Positions 1 to 8,597 of a DNA stretch of 64,000 bases are shown one piece after another (position 1 is the first letter of the stretch; each line of letters starts with the position of its first letter). Below the pieces are notes generated by a model. It had not been told where the DNA came from. It made no database searches and worked only from the letters and a program-made list of their open reading frames with translations. Source of the stretch: Gammaproteobacteria bacterium (GTDB lineage: Bacteria > Pseudomonadota > Gammaproteobacteria > SZUA-140); assembly GCA_016712635.1 (NCBI GenBank), contig JADJQS010000006.1, positions 372,001-436,000 of the forward strand. Direction: 5' to 3'. A program made the translations under genes and the position numbers.

Positions 1-728
1 GTGAAGTCCGTTTCATTTTCCCACCGACGCCACATCTGGACCACTCCATCATGAGATGTGTTATTTGTCGAGGCTTTAGCATGAAAGACAACCTGCATCC
101 AGCGGCTTTGGTCTGTTGGGTAAGTGATAAATCGAGCGCGTTGCTGCTCGCCACCAGCTCCTCCGGGGCCTCCCTCCTTGATGTGAAAAGAAATCTCACT
201 ACCATAATCAGTTCCGGGTGTCTCGCTAGGTAACCAGAATCCCCAGATAAGGGAAGGTCCGAACCCATGAGTCTCATAGCCATCCATCCATAAGGCAAAT
301 AATTTATTGTTTGTATTGGTTGTGCCTACATACCCATGTTTGAAGTTGGTCGGAACCCTTAGCCAGTAACGAAACCATATATCCTTATGTGGCGTACCAA
401 GATCAAATCGCTGCTCCGACCAGAAATTAGCTTCTACGGTAGGCGTAGACCGCGCCGTCCATTTGAATCGCAGACTGTTCAAGCCTTCTTTAGGGATCCA
501 ATTCAAACCAACTGGCTTTGCAATATCTACAGCACTATGGTTGCGCCATATAGTGTGAGATGAATTTACAATTTCTGTTCGTACAGGAGACCGCCAAGTG
601 AATCCCTCGGCATTAGTCGCCGACATATTGCCAAGTTCGAACGAATCTTCAAAATCTAAAGAATAGGCCGAAAAAGATGCGACGCATGATATTGCAAAGC
701 ACATAAAGATTAGGGTTGCTCTCGACAC
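1..728 (-). CDS. Secreted polysaccharide-lyase-like protein (partial, C-terminus beyond window)
   Basis: An open frame runs from a GTG at 728 to the window edge, about 242 codons with no stop. AAGGAG lies four bases upstream of the GTG. The N-terminus is a clear signal peptide (short basic start, hydrophobic stretch, Ala-Tyr-Ser end), so the product is exported. The mature part is rich in Trp, Tyr and Asn, with beta-strand-like patterns such as 'WFRYWLRVP' and 'GVVQMWRRWEN', as in jelly-roll polysaccharide lyases of the heparinase/alginate type. The family call is by resemblance only; catalytic residues cannot be assigned. Its place at the edge of an exopolysaccharide locus fits a polymer-trimming role. 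A carbohydrate-binding protein is the alternative. Confidence 0.5.
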   Translation of the reverse strand, partial: MSRATLIFMCFAISCVASFSAYSLDFEDSFELGNMSATNAEGFTWRSPVRTEIVNSSHTIWRNHSAVDIAKPVGLNWIPKEGLNSLRFKWTARSTPTVEANFWSEQRFDLGTPHKDIWFRYWLRVPTNFKHGYVGTTNTNNKLFALWMDGYETHGFGPSLIWGFWLPSETPGTDYGSEISFHIKEGGPGGAGGEQQRARFITYPTDQSRWMQVVFHAKASTNNTSHDGVVQMWRRWENETDF

Positions 729-1134
729 ATTACTCCTTGCTGATAATGTGGATGAAAATGTATAACAATATCGGCTCTGGTTGAATACACAATCAAACTC
801 ACAGATTGTGAGATGCTTCATACCGCCACCTTTTCATGCCGCCCTGTTATAGTCAAGAAAATCCGGAGTCGGAACCCCAGTTCGCTGCTTTGCAGCACAT
901 TTGGAAGAAACTTTTCCATAGGCAACTGAGATAAATTAAAGGATTACGGTTAACCTGGATGAATAACTGTTTACGTATGCTGTTTGTGTGAAACTTGGTG
1001 AAGTAAGAATTTGCTTTAATGAGCCGGAGTACGAATTTACAACTGGAATACCTGAATGGGGAAGGTTCATCATGGGTTCCTTACTTATTCTCCTGCCAAG
1101 ACACGAACTCATCTCGAAGGACTTCCAGTAGATC
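729..1134. other. Intergenic AT-rich stretch, no gene seen
   Basis: About 400 bases between the lyase-like gene and the next remnant. No frame here looks coding on either strand, and no clear terminator or repeat was seen. The AT-rich composition matches the flanking glycosyltransferase genes and differs from the GC-rich rest of the window. Confidence 0.4.
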
Positions 1135-1257
1135 CTAGTATGCTCTTACCCTCATCGTCACCACACAGAACAAGTAAATACAAACACCCACAACGATCTG
1201 AATAAAGAAGATAAGCAGTTCATTCTCAAGTCCAAAGAATGTCGCAGTCGCAACCCT
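1135..1257 (-). pseudogene. Remnant: C-terminal transmembrane tail of a membrane protein, possibly a Wzx-type flippase
   Basis: A 40-codon frame without a start codon follows an in-frame stop and ends at a TAG. It encodes one strongly hydrophobic helix ('LLIFFIQIVVGVCIYLF') followed by a short basic tail. This is how O-antigen/polysaccharide flippases often end, and the neighbours are glycosyltransferases, so a degraded flippase is plausible. Any polytopic membrane protein could leave a similar tail, so the family is a guess. Confidence 0.25.
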
Positions 1258-1294
1258 TTATTTAAATAAAGACACTCCGAATAAATTTCGACTA

Positions 1295-2242
1295 TTAGTG
1301 AAAACTCGTCCAGCACCATCTTAAGAATGCATGAGCGCGCTTACCGGGCCAATCCATGGCACTTTTATACGCGCTATTTGCTCGACGGCAGTCACCCACT
1401 TGCCTCAAAGTGTATCCAAGATTACAATATTTTTTTGCCAAGGCTTTACTCAAAAGTGCCTTATATTGCATATCTTCGCCTGACTCATCTAGATGGGCCA
1501 GCAATACCTTGATGTCACCCTCTGTCTGCTTGATCACATACGTTTGCGACTCATCATTACCGGAATGAAGACCCAAAATCGCTTGGACACGATCAAAGTA
1601 GTGCAATGGAAATTGTCGCGCTATACGCAAACCAATATCAAAATCCTGACACCGGCGGAATCTGGCATCCCAGCCACCAACTTCATCAATCACTGCTCGC
1701 CTAACAAGCGCAGTACTTGGGTAAACAGGAAATCCCTCCAGAAGCAGGTTCAACCCATGCTCTGCTTCAAACTTATAAAGCCCACTCATTGAATTGGACT
1801 GAGAAAACCTTCTCAAATATCCGCCAACCCAAGGGAAAAAAGTGCTATTCCTAGGAAGATATTGCTCTGGGCTTTCACCCCAATGGGCGCGCTGCAAATC
1901 AGCAAGCAAGAAATCTATATGCTCTGCTGCAAGTATTTCCTGGCACATCGCTAATTTCCCCTCTGGCCACCAATCATCAGCATCCAGATAAGCGATGTAG
2001 TCCGAAGTCGAAAGTGCACTTCCATTCTGCCTAGCAACTGCCGAACCTTGATTAGGCTTACTCACTCGCTGAATCTTTTCTCCCCAAGACCTAACCACCT
2101 CAACAGTATTATCGGTGGAGCCATCGTCCACAACTATGATCTCTTTGGGCGGGCATGACTGATGAAGTGCGCTTGCTATTGCGTGATCGATTGTAGATTT
2201 TGCATTAAAGGCAGGAATTACAACAGAAATCGAATAATCCAT
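1295..2242 (-). CDS. Family 2 glycosyltransferase
   Basis: A 315-residue GT2 (GT-A fold) enzyme that would add a sugar from a nucleotide donor to a growing saccharide at the cytoplasmic face. The N-terminus 'SVVIPAFNAKSTIDHAIASA' is the classic GT2 start, followed by 'VVDDGSTDNT' (nucleotide binding) and the metal-binding 'YLDADDWW' near residue 90. The last ~60 residues (after 'ALLSKALAKKYCNLGY') look like TPR-type helices, common in capsule GT2 enzymes. The gene is AT-rich compared with the rest of the window, as is typical of horizontally exchanged polysaccharide genes. Acceptor and donor cannot be told. Confidence 0.85.
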   Translation of the reverse strand: MDYSISVVIPAFNAKSTIDHAIASALHQSCPPKEIIVVDDGSTDNTVEVVRSWGEKIQRVSKPNQGSAVARQNGSALSTSDYIAYLDADDWWPEGKLAMCQEILAAEHIDFLLADLQRAHWGESPEQYLPRNSTFFPWVGGYLRRFSQSNSMSGLYKFEAEHGLNLLLEGFPVYPSTALVRRAVIDEVGGWDARFRRCQDFDIGLRIARQFPLHYFDRVQAILGLHSGNDESQTYVIKQTEGDIKVLLAHLDESGEDMQYKALLSKALAKKYCNLGYTLRQVGDCRRANSAYKSAMDWPGKRAHAFLRWCWTSFH

Positions 2243-2332
2243 AGCTCTTAGGGTACTCTTAATATTTAAGCTTAAACATACTATCAGGATGCACTTTCAC
2301 CAGCAAACTCCAAACCATGATCCATTTACACT

Positions 2333-2521
2333 TCACGCAGGACAAAGGATCTCGTAACGCCTCCTACCTAACGAGCACGCCCCCGTATTAAGGATTTGAA
2401 GTAGCCGCTTAGTGCTCGAATGACATCGGAGAAACTTTTGTGCCTTGATACTCAAAAATATAGCATCCCAATAATTCTTGGCTGCCATATCGTAGCTTCC
2501 AGCCTCTACGTAAAAGAATTG
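2333..2521 (-). pseudogene. Possible remnant of a glycosyltransferase C-terminal helical tail
   Basis: A start-less frame between in-frame stops encodes 'EAGSYDMAAKNYWDAIFLSIK', resembling the TPR-like helical tail of GT2 enzymes such as the one at 1295-2242. A second frame overlapping it (to about 2363) carries a plausible continuation, so a frameshift may separate the pieces. It lies in an otherwise gene-free gap (2243-2675). Very tentative. Confidence 0.18.
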
Positions 2522-2675
2522 CTATCCTTGCAAGCACCGATTATTCTCTTTCTATATTTCCTCAATGAATCTCGATTGCCGCAACTCTATTCGAAGCGTA
2601 TAGACGCATACGCATCCGACGGTGCGCGCGGCGGACGTGCGCGCAATCGACATCGACGGAAGCAGGAGAGAGATC

Positions 2676-3308
2676 GTGATACGAGAGGCATTGAAGTCAA
2701 CGCTGCGGACTAACGCGAAGCGTGGAGTGGCGTCTCTAGCAGCCCGACACCCCACGGGATCGTTGCTGAGACTCTGCAGATGGCTCAATGAGATCCAGCT
2801 GTTTGCAGAGGAACTCACCGAGATCTGTGACGTTGTCGTCCGCATGAGACCCATTCGAATGCTGGTGTTTGGTGTCGGCAACGACTCTACATTCTGGCGG
2901 CAGCTCAACGAACGTGGCTCGACGGTATTTCTGGAGGACAACGCGCAATGGATGTCGACCGTCTTGGCGAGAGACCCGCTGGCCGATGTGCGCCTGGTTT
3001 CCTACCACACGCAGATTGAGGAGTCGCAACGTTTGATGGAGCGTCCAGAGTTGCTTCAGCTAGATTTGCCGCAGGACGTGCGTGGGCTGCGGTGGGACGT
3101 GGTCATTGTGGATGCGCCGGCTGGGTGGCAGTCGGGACAGCCGGGGCGGATGAAGAGCATCTTTGAAGCGAGCAGGCTTGTGTGTAACGGCGGGCATGTA
3201 TTTGTGCATGACTGTGATCGCGAGGTGGAGAAGGCCTATTGTGACCGGTACCTGAGACCAGATCGACTGACACGCGAAGTCCAACGTATGCGCCATTACG
3301 TCCTCTGA
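2676..3308 (+). CDS. DUF579-type (glucuronoxylan 4-O-methyltransferase-like) protein
   Basis: About 210 residues from a GTG at 2676, preceded by AGGAG with a 7-base gap. An upstream in-frame start at 2622 is possible but has no ribosome site. The core 'RMLVFGVGNDSTFW', 'STVFLEDNAQWM', 'WDVVIVDAPAGW' and 'HVFVHDCDREVEKAYCDRYL' matches the DUF579 family (Pfam Polysacc_synt_4). In plants this family includes the enzymes that methylate glucuronic acid on xylan with S-adenosylmethionine. In this locus the natural inference is O-methylation of a uronic acid or other sugar in the exopolysaccharide. Family resemblance is good; the activity is inferred. Confidence 0.65.
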   Translation: MIREALKSTLRTNAKRGVASLAARHPTGSLLRLCRWLNEIQLFAEELTEICDVVVRMRPIRMLVFGVGNDSTFWRQLNERGSTVFLEDNAQWMSTVLARDPLADVRLVSYHTQIEESQRLMERPELLQLDLPQDVRGLRWDVVIVDAPAGWQSGQPGRMKSIFEASRLVCNGGHVFVHDCDREVEKAYCDRYLRPDRLTREVQRMRHYVL

Positions 3309-3352
3309 TCGCTTTGATTGTCTGACCTCGCTCGTGTAGTGCTTCATTCTGT

Positions 3353-3844
3353 TTGGAACTTAAGCGCCGATTGGCGCGGATGACTTTCTGGAGAATGTCG
3401 GCCGCCAGGACTAGGCTGAGTGTCTACGGAAACGAAGCAAATCCACTCCAGGAAATAGTTTACTTGCTAGAATTTCGCAATGACGTAAGAGAGCTGCTAT
3501 GCTGCGCCGACATAGCCATACACGCATCCCAAGGTGAAGGGTTTTCGTTATCTATAATCGAATACATGAGCACCGGCCTGGAAACTCTAGTCCCCGATGT
3601 CCATTCAGTGAAACAAGCAATCACAGATCAGCAGACTGGATTCGTTTACAATGCAGATGACATTGATATGGTTGCAGACATATTAAAATACCTGATAATG
3701 AATCCTGCAGTAACGGATCATGTAGGTCAATCAGCCAAAGTCGTGGCGAACACACAATATAGCCTTGATCGTTCGACTCGTGAATTTACAGCAGCAGTAA
3801 ATTATATTTCATCAAGTCAATCAAGATCAGAGCAACCAAATTAA
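3353..3844 (+). pseudogene. Truncated family 4 (GT-B) glycosyltransferase, C-terminal part only
   Basis: Residues from about 25 onward match the nucleotide-sugar-binding C-terminal domain of GT4 enzymes: 'FRNDVRELLCCADIAIHASQGEGFSLSIIEYMSTG' holds the usual E-x7-E region. The whole N-terminal Rossmann domain, about 200 residues, is missing, and the first ~20 codons (TTG start) are unrelated. At 163 residues it cannot be a working GT-B enzyme. It looks like the 3' end left after a deletion or recombination, joined next to the methyltransferase gene. AT-rich. Confidence 0.6.
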
Positions 3845-3864
3845 ATAGATTCAGGGAGCAACCA

Positions 3865-4674
3865 ATGCCTAAGTCGAGAGCTGTTGTTACGCTGGCTATA
3901 GGTGACCTCTATGAAAGAATGGGGCAAATAACGCACCCACTCATGCAACTCTATGCTCAACGCCACAACGCGGAATTTGTTACAATCAATCAACCAAAAG
4001 TACAGGTTAAGTACGGATTAGACAATCGTTACGATAAATTTCAGCTATACGAACTGCTTGACAGGTTCGAGCAAATTGCTTTTTTCGATAGCGATATTTT
4101 AATCGCTCCAGATGCCCCATCTATTTATGACATGGTCCCGATTGACGTTTTTGGCGCAGCAAACGAAGAATCATTTTCTCTCTCCAAGAATGACAAGGAA
4201 CAAACCCAAGAAATATTGGGCAAAATTCAATGGAAAAATGTCTATTTTAATTCTGGCGTTATGGTTTTTGGAAAAAGCCACCAAGTGGTGTTCGATCCTA
4301 AAGTAGCAGCTCTGGCAGAATGGGCAGAAAAAAAAATAACAATCCCAAAAAGAACAACCAACGACCAAGCGTATCTCAACTACCGAATAAACCAGTTAAA
4401 TGTTCCATTTTTGGACTTGGGATATCGCTTCAACCACACCCGAGTGATTACCGCCACCCAAAAAAGATTTCGCAGCTGGATGATCCACTACTCCGGCGCG
4501 AGCGGTCATCGTTACGGTGATCGCGTGAGCCAAATTGAAAAAGACTCTCGCATAATGAAAAGCCCCAGCCAACTTTGGCTTTCGAGAAAATATCCATTTT
4601 GGCGCTGGTTTTCAGATCGCCTTGACAAGGACTTTGTGAAATATCTTTTCACTGAAAAAATTGGTAGAGGTTGA
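3865..4674 (+). CDS. GT8-like glycosyltransferase
   Basis: 269 residues with AGGGAG upstream of the ATG. Early 'AVVTLAIGDLYERM', then 'RYDKFQLYELLDRFEQIAFFDSDILI' gives the DxD-type motif (Asp-Ser-Asp near residue 77) that binds Mn and nucleotide sugar in GT-A enzymes of the glycogenin/GT8 group. 'YFNSGVMVFGKS' and 'TTNDQAYLNYRIN' are the usual later conserved blocks, and 'WMIHYSGASGH' provides the C-terminal His. No signal peptide. It most likely adds a hexose or galacturonic acid type residue in the polysaccharide; the sugar is unknown. Noticeably AT-rich. Confidence 0.7.
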   Translation: MPKSRAVVTLAIGDLYERMGQITHPLMQLYAQRHNAEFVTINQPKVQVKYGLDNRYDKFQLYELLDRFEQIAFFDSDILIAPDAPSIYDMVPIDVFGAANEESFSLSKNDKEQTQEILGKIQWKNVYFNSGVMVFGKSHQVVFDPKVAALAEWAEKKITIPKRTTNDQAYLNYRINQLNVPFLDLGYRFNHTRVITATQKRFRSWMIHYSGASGHRYGDRVSQIEKDSRIMKSPSQLWLSRKYPFWRWFSDRLDKDFVKYLFTEKIGRG

Positions 4675-4891
4675 GCCTCGCCATTTACCCCCTCCGCCAA
4701 CTTCCAAGGTGCCTTGCGATGACCCACAGCCCAATGACCCCAGACGCGACGCCTCAACAGGGCCGAGTAGTACCGGGCCCTCAATACCAATTCGGGTCTC
4801 TCGCTATGCCAACGAGCGAACTCCTCCCGCTTCGCTATGTAACTGTGGACAAAATTTACAAGCGTTTGCATGTATTTGTTCCAATAATTTC

Positions 4892-6127
4892 CTAGACGCC
4901 TTTCTGGTTGGGCGAACTGTGCTCTGACCGAACGCCAGGCGAATCGGCTACCTCTCCCGATGAACGACTCTCCAGGCCGAGATCACAGGCCAGATGAAGA
5001 ATCACCTCGGAGTAATATCGGCGCTGATCAAGCGTCTGCTCCGCGCGGCTGCGCGCACGCGCCGCGAAGCGCTCGCGATTGGGACGACTCGAAATCAGGC
5101 CCGCGAGCGCCTCAGCCAACCCGGCGCTGTCGCCGGGTTCGACCATGATGGCCGCGGATTCTTCACCAATCAGTTCAGGTACCCCTCCGACTCTCGTCGC
5201 GACGAGAGGCTTGCCAGCCGCAAGTGCCTCCGAAATCGCCAACGGACCGGCATCACCCCAGGTCGAGGGCACTACGATAATATCCGCAACGGATACCAGT
5301 TCCTCCGTCGATGGCTGCTGGCCGAGAAACCGGAACGATGATCCTAATCTGAGAGACTCCGCCAATTCGACGAATTTCTGCATGTCGGGGCCATCCCCCG
5401 CGTAGGACACACGGAAACTCGAAAGGCCGTGCTTCGTCTGCAGCATCGCCGTAGCCTCTATCAGCACCTGGATGCCCTTATGGACCGTCGCTCTGCCGCC
5501 GCAGAAGATCTCCACCATGGCTCGCTGATTATGATTTTCCCGCGGTGAGAACCGCTCAAGATCCACACCATCCAGTATCGTGACAACCCGGCGGGAGGGA
5601 ATCCGAGCCTTGACGATCAAGCGATTCCGTACGAACTCGGAAACCGCATATACTCGGTCCGCCTGGATAAATGGAAGGCGGGATACAAGCCATTTCAACG
5701 CGCCACGAATACCTGTTTCTGGCGCAGCCGGACGTGGATTCGCGACGGACACGCGACTGTGGACGATGATCTTCTGCACACCCGCGGCTCGGAAGATCGC
5801 GTAGCGCCAGGCCCAGTTAGCCTGGTCGGTGAGGTAGAGGTAACGAATGGAATGACGGCGAATCATCCGGAACCAATGGAATAGCTCTCTGGAGCCCTGC
5901 GGATCCGGTGGCAGCTCCAGCACCCCATCAAAGGACCTGGCGCCATCCCACTCCAGGGGCGGCTCATACTTCGCAAACGAAACCCATGAAGCTAACCCCA
6001 TGCCGCGCAGTTCGCATGCCACATGCTCAAACAGCCGGTAGATGTTGTTCCAGGCATATCCCGTGCGATTGGAGTAATTCGCTACCAGCAGGATACCGGG
6101 GCGAGATGACGCCTTGGGCGTGGTCAT
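4892..6127 (-). CDS. Family 4 (GT-B) glycosyltransferase
   Basis: 411 residues, full GT-B length. The N-terminal domain starts 'PGILLVANYSNRTGYAWNNIYRLF'. The C-terminal domain has 'EIFCGGRATVHKGIQVLIEA', 'SFRFLGQQPSTEELVSVADIIVVPS' and 'AISEALAAGKPLVATRVGGVPELIG', the E-x7-E region of GT4 enzymes. It is GC-rich, unlike the genes to its left. Its ATG overlaps the stop of the preceding gene (6124-6576) by four bases (ATGA), so the two are translationally coupled. A retaining glycosyl transfer during exopolysaccharide repeat assembly is the likely role. Confidence 0.85.
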   Translation of the reverse strand: MTTPKASSRPGILLVANYSNRTGYAWNNIYRLFEHVACELRGMGLASWVSFAKYEPPLEWDGARSFDGVLELPPDPQGSRELFHWFRMIRRHSIRYLYLTDQANWAWRYAIFRAAGVQKIIVHSRVSVANPRPAAPETGIRGALKWLVSRLPFIQADRVYAVSEFVRNRLIVKARIPSRRVVTILDGVDLERFSPRENHNQRAMVEIFCGGRATVHKGIQVLIEATAMLQTKHGLSSFRVSYAGDGPDMQKFVELAESLRLGSSFRFLGQQPSTEELVSVADIIVVPSTWGDAGPLAISEALAAGKPLVATRVGGVPELIGEESAAIMVEPGDSAGLAEALAGLISSRPNRERFAARARSRAEQTLDQRRYYSEVILHLACDLGLESRSSGEVADSPGVRSEHSSPNQKGV

Positions 6128-6576
6128 GACCCCGGTGCCCCGGGAAGCGCCAGGGTCCCCGGTAATTCGCCGAATGTCTCGGCCGACAGATGGTGCAACA
6201 CCTCATCGGCGAGCAACTTCCGGTAGATGGGATTGTCGAGGTACGCTTGCCAACGCTCCAGGACCTCCATTTCCTGGGCCTGGCCCTCGTGCTTGGTCCC
6301 CCACTTAGCAGCTTCCGTGACTCTGCGATCCTGGTTCTCGAAGCCAAGCCGAGCACCCAACTCGTCTCTATAGGTCTTATCGGTAAGCCAGTGGTTGTAG
6401 CTGATGTTGGCCCGGTCCCGAAGATAGTGAGTCTGCCCTGGGAACTCCTGCGTATAGACTTTCCAGAGATCGCGCGCTTCATGGACGCCATTGAGCAAAT
6501 GCATGCACAGGTGCGACCCGACAAAGCCTGCACCTCCGGTGACAAGCACTCTCTTTCTGATCGCCGTTTTCATCAT
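6124..6576 (-). pseudogene. Chimeric fragment: epimerase N-terminus fused to sulfotransferase-like C-terminus
   Basis: The chosen start is the ATG at 6576 (AAGGAG upstream); the upstream extension to 6675 is unlikely. Residues ~6-25 ('KRVLVTGGAGFVGSHLCMHL') are the NAD-binding GxxGxxG start of an extended short-chain epimerase/dehydratase such as UDP-glucuronate decarboxylase. The sequence then switches abruptly to 'VHEARDLWKVYTQEF', 'RANISYNHWLTDKTYRDEL' and 'GQAQEMEVLERWQAYLDN', which resembles the C-terminal part of capsular sulfotransferase-type proteins. Neither parent domain is complete, so an in-frame deletion joining two former genes is the simplest reading. It keeps a good ribosome site and is coupled to the next gene. 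Confidence 0.6.
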
Positions 6577-6661
6577 CGTGCTCCTTGGTGCCGAATTGTG
6601 CGATTTTAATGCCGGAAATTTATTTTGAATGCAACAGAAATCTGGCAGGAAAGTTCTGCAA

Positions 6662-8476
6662 CTAGCTCCCCCCACCTGCTAACAAGCGGAACTTTGAATT
6701 GGTTTTCAACAGGGATTCGTAGGTACCATTTGCAATCACATGCCCCGCTTCAATATAGAAAATCTGGCCACATTGTTGAACGGTACTCAGGCGATGCGCG
6801 ATGAGCACGATCGTCTTACGGTGCCCCAAGTTGCCTACCGCTTCCATGACAGCTTGCTCGGTCACGTTATCGAGCGCACTGGTGGCCTCGTCCAGGATCA
6901 ATACGTCCGGATCATGGTAAAGCGCGCGGGCGATGCCGATGCGCTGTCGTTGCCCGCCGGATAAGCGAACGCCGCGCTCGCCGACGATAGTTCTATAGCC
7001 CTCGCTCAGATCATTGGCCACGAAATCATGCAGGTTGGCAATCCTGGCGGCACACTCAACGGCCTCGTGATTGATCTCACCTGTAGGGATACCAAAGGCA
7101 ATATTGGCTGCGATGGTGTCATCGGCGAGATATATCTGTTGCGGTACGTATCCAATACTACGCTGCCAGGCGCGGCGCAATTCGTCCGTGACCGGCTTTC
7201 CATCGGTTATCAACGTGCCTTGTTCCGGCACGAGCAGGCCGAGAAGTACATCCACAAGCGTGGTCTTCCCGGAACCCGTTAGGCCGACCAGTGCCACTGT
7301 GGTCCGGGCCGTTATTTCAAGTGATACGCCCTCCAATGTGAAGTAGTCGGCGCCTGGGTAGCGATAGAACACATCCCGCAGCTCCAGCTTGTTGCTCAGC
7401 CCCATCGGAGACTCTTGAGCTAAGCCGGCCAGTCCACGGTCGCCTCGGTTTTGTTCGATACCCTCACCACATAGGTCACGGTGCAGGGAATCCAGGACAA
7501 CGGCATTCACCTGCATGGCCGCTAAATTCGTGTAGATGGCCTGCAGGGTCGGCATCAATCGGTAGCCCGCCAGCGCATAGAGCGAGAACACTGGCAAGGC
7601 CGCCTGCAATCCACCGCGATTAGCCATAAAGTACAGGAGGACCACCATGATTCCACCGAACACAAGCGCCTGCATAGCAAAGGAAGGCAATTCTGAAACA
7701 ACTCTGGATGTAATTTGTCGTTCGGCAAAAATCAATGAGGGGTCTCGAAAACGCGCCAGGAAAGGGAGTTCCAGACCGCAGACCTTTACGTCCTTGATGC
7801 CTCCGAACATCTCCTGCGTTATTTTGTACCGTTGGCGGTTGGCAGTCTGGATATCTTGTCCGACGCGCCCTAGATATCGGCGTACGGTCAGGAACAGGGC
7901 CCCATAGGCTCCTCCGATAATCAGGCACACAGACAGTGCCAAGGCTGGATCTACGACGATCATCAGGGCAAGAAGAAACATTGCCACCAATGTCTTGGAA
8001 ATCAGTTGAAGGGAAGGAAACAAGGCCCCTTCAACTGCTCTGTTGACTTCGTTCAGAATAACTGAGCCAAGAGTGCCGCTGTGCCGATTCAGAAACCAAT
8101 CGTAAGGTCTTGCCAGGTAACCTTGAACCAGACGGCAACACCATGCATGATTTCTTTTCTGAGAGAAACGAACCATGACCCAGAAGGCAAAAGCGTGAAA
8201 GGCCAGGGAGCCGGTCATCAATGCCAGAAAGAAAACCCCGAGAAAGAAAAGAAAGGCGTCCGTGGACAGAAACCCCAATCGTCCGTAGATCTCCACAAGA
8301 TACGGATTGGTATGCACGACATCAGGATTTGCCACAACGGCCATGAAGGGCATGATCGAGGCAACGCCAACAATCTCCATGAAGGCCACCAGGACCAGCA
8401 TGATAAACACCAGTAGCGTCAGGCGCCGCTCGTTCGAGTCCAGGATGTCGTAGAGTTTTCTATAAGTTCTAAGCAC
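6662..8476 (-). CDS. ABC exporter (PglK/MsbA type, fused permease and ATPase)
   Basis: 604 residues, the normal length for a half-transporter that works as a homodimer in the inner membrane. The N-terminal ~320 residues form six hydrophobic helices (first at ~20-48). The ATPase has Walker A 'GLTGSGKTT' (~398), signature 'LSGGQRQR' (~505) and Walker B 'VLILDEATSALD' (~525), followed by the switch His in 'IAHRLSTV'. Similarity in style to PglK suggests flipping of a lipid-linked oligosaccharide, in keeping with the glycosyltransferases around it. This could replace the flippase whose tail seems to survive at 1135-1257. It is transcribed toward the chimera and GT4 genes, 86 bases away. Confidence 0.85.
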   Translation of the reverse strand: MLRTYRKLYDILDSNERRLTLLVFIMLVLVAFMEIVGVASIMPFMAVVANPDVVHTNPYLVEIYGRLGFLSTDAFLFFLGVFFLALMTGSLAFHAFAFWVMVRFSQKRNHAWCCRLVQGYLARPYDWFLNRHSGTLGSVILNEVNRAVEGALFPSLQLISKTLVAMFLLALMIVVDPALALSVCLIIGGAYGALFLTVRRYLGRVGQDIQTANRQRYKITQEMFGGIKDVKVCGLELPFLARFRDPSLIFAERQITSRVVSELPSFAMQALVFGGIMVVLLYFMANRGGLQAALPVFSLYALAGYRLMPTLQAIYTNLAAMQVNAVVLDSLHRDLCGEGIEQNRGDRGLAGLAQESPMGLSNKLELRDVFYRYPGADYFTLEGVSLEITARTTVALVGLTGSGKTTLVDVLLGLLVPEQGTLITDGKPVTDELRRAWQRSIGYVPQQIYLADDTIAANIAFGIPTGEINHEAVECAARIANLHDFVANDLSEGYRTIVGERGVRLSGGQRQRIGIARALYHDPDVLILDEATSALDNVTEQAVMEAVGNLGHRKTIVLIAHRLSTVQQCGQIFYIEAGHVIANGTYESLLKTNSKFRLLAGGGS

Positions 8477-8597
8477 TGCTGTTCCATAAACGAGAAATAG
8501 AAAAAGCCTGAATGCTCCGGGCTGTTACAGATGGTTGTGCTCGCAAACACTATAATAGAGGGAGATTCAGACCTTGCCTTATCATAACATTGTGTTC

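Noticed and set aside
2420..2713. Plus-strand open frame of 97 codons before the methyltransferase-like gene
   Set aside because: Composition changes mid-way to low-complexity Arg-rich sequence and it overlaps the true start at 2676; likely chance.
3309..3420. Sequence reading like the end of a REP-associated transposase
   Set aside because: Only about 15 residues resemble it, an in-frame stop precedes them and no inverted repeats are present.
4512..4871. Minus-strand open frame of 119 codons at the end of the GT8-like gene and following gap
   Set aside because: Its first ~60 residues look vaguely protein-like and could be a gene tail, but the rest is antisense to the GT8-like gene and no family or ribosome site was found.
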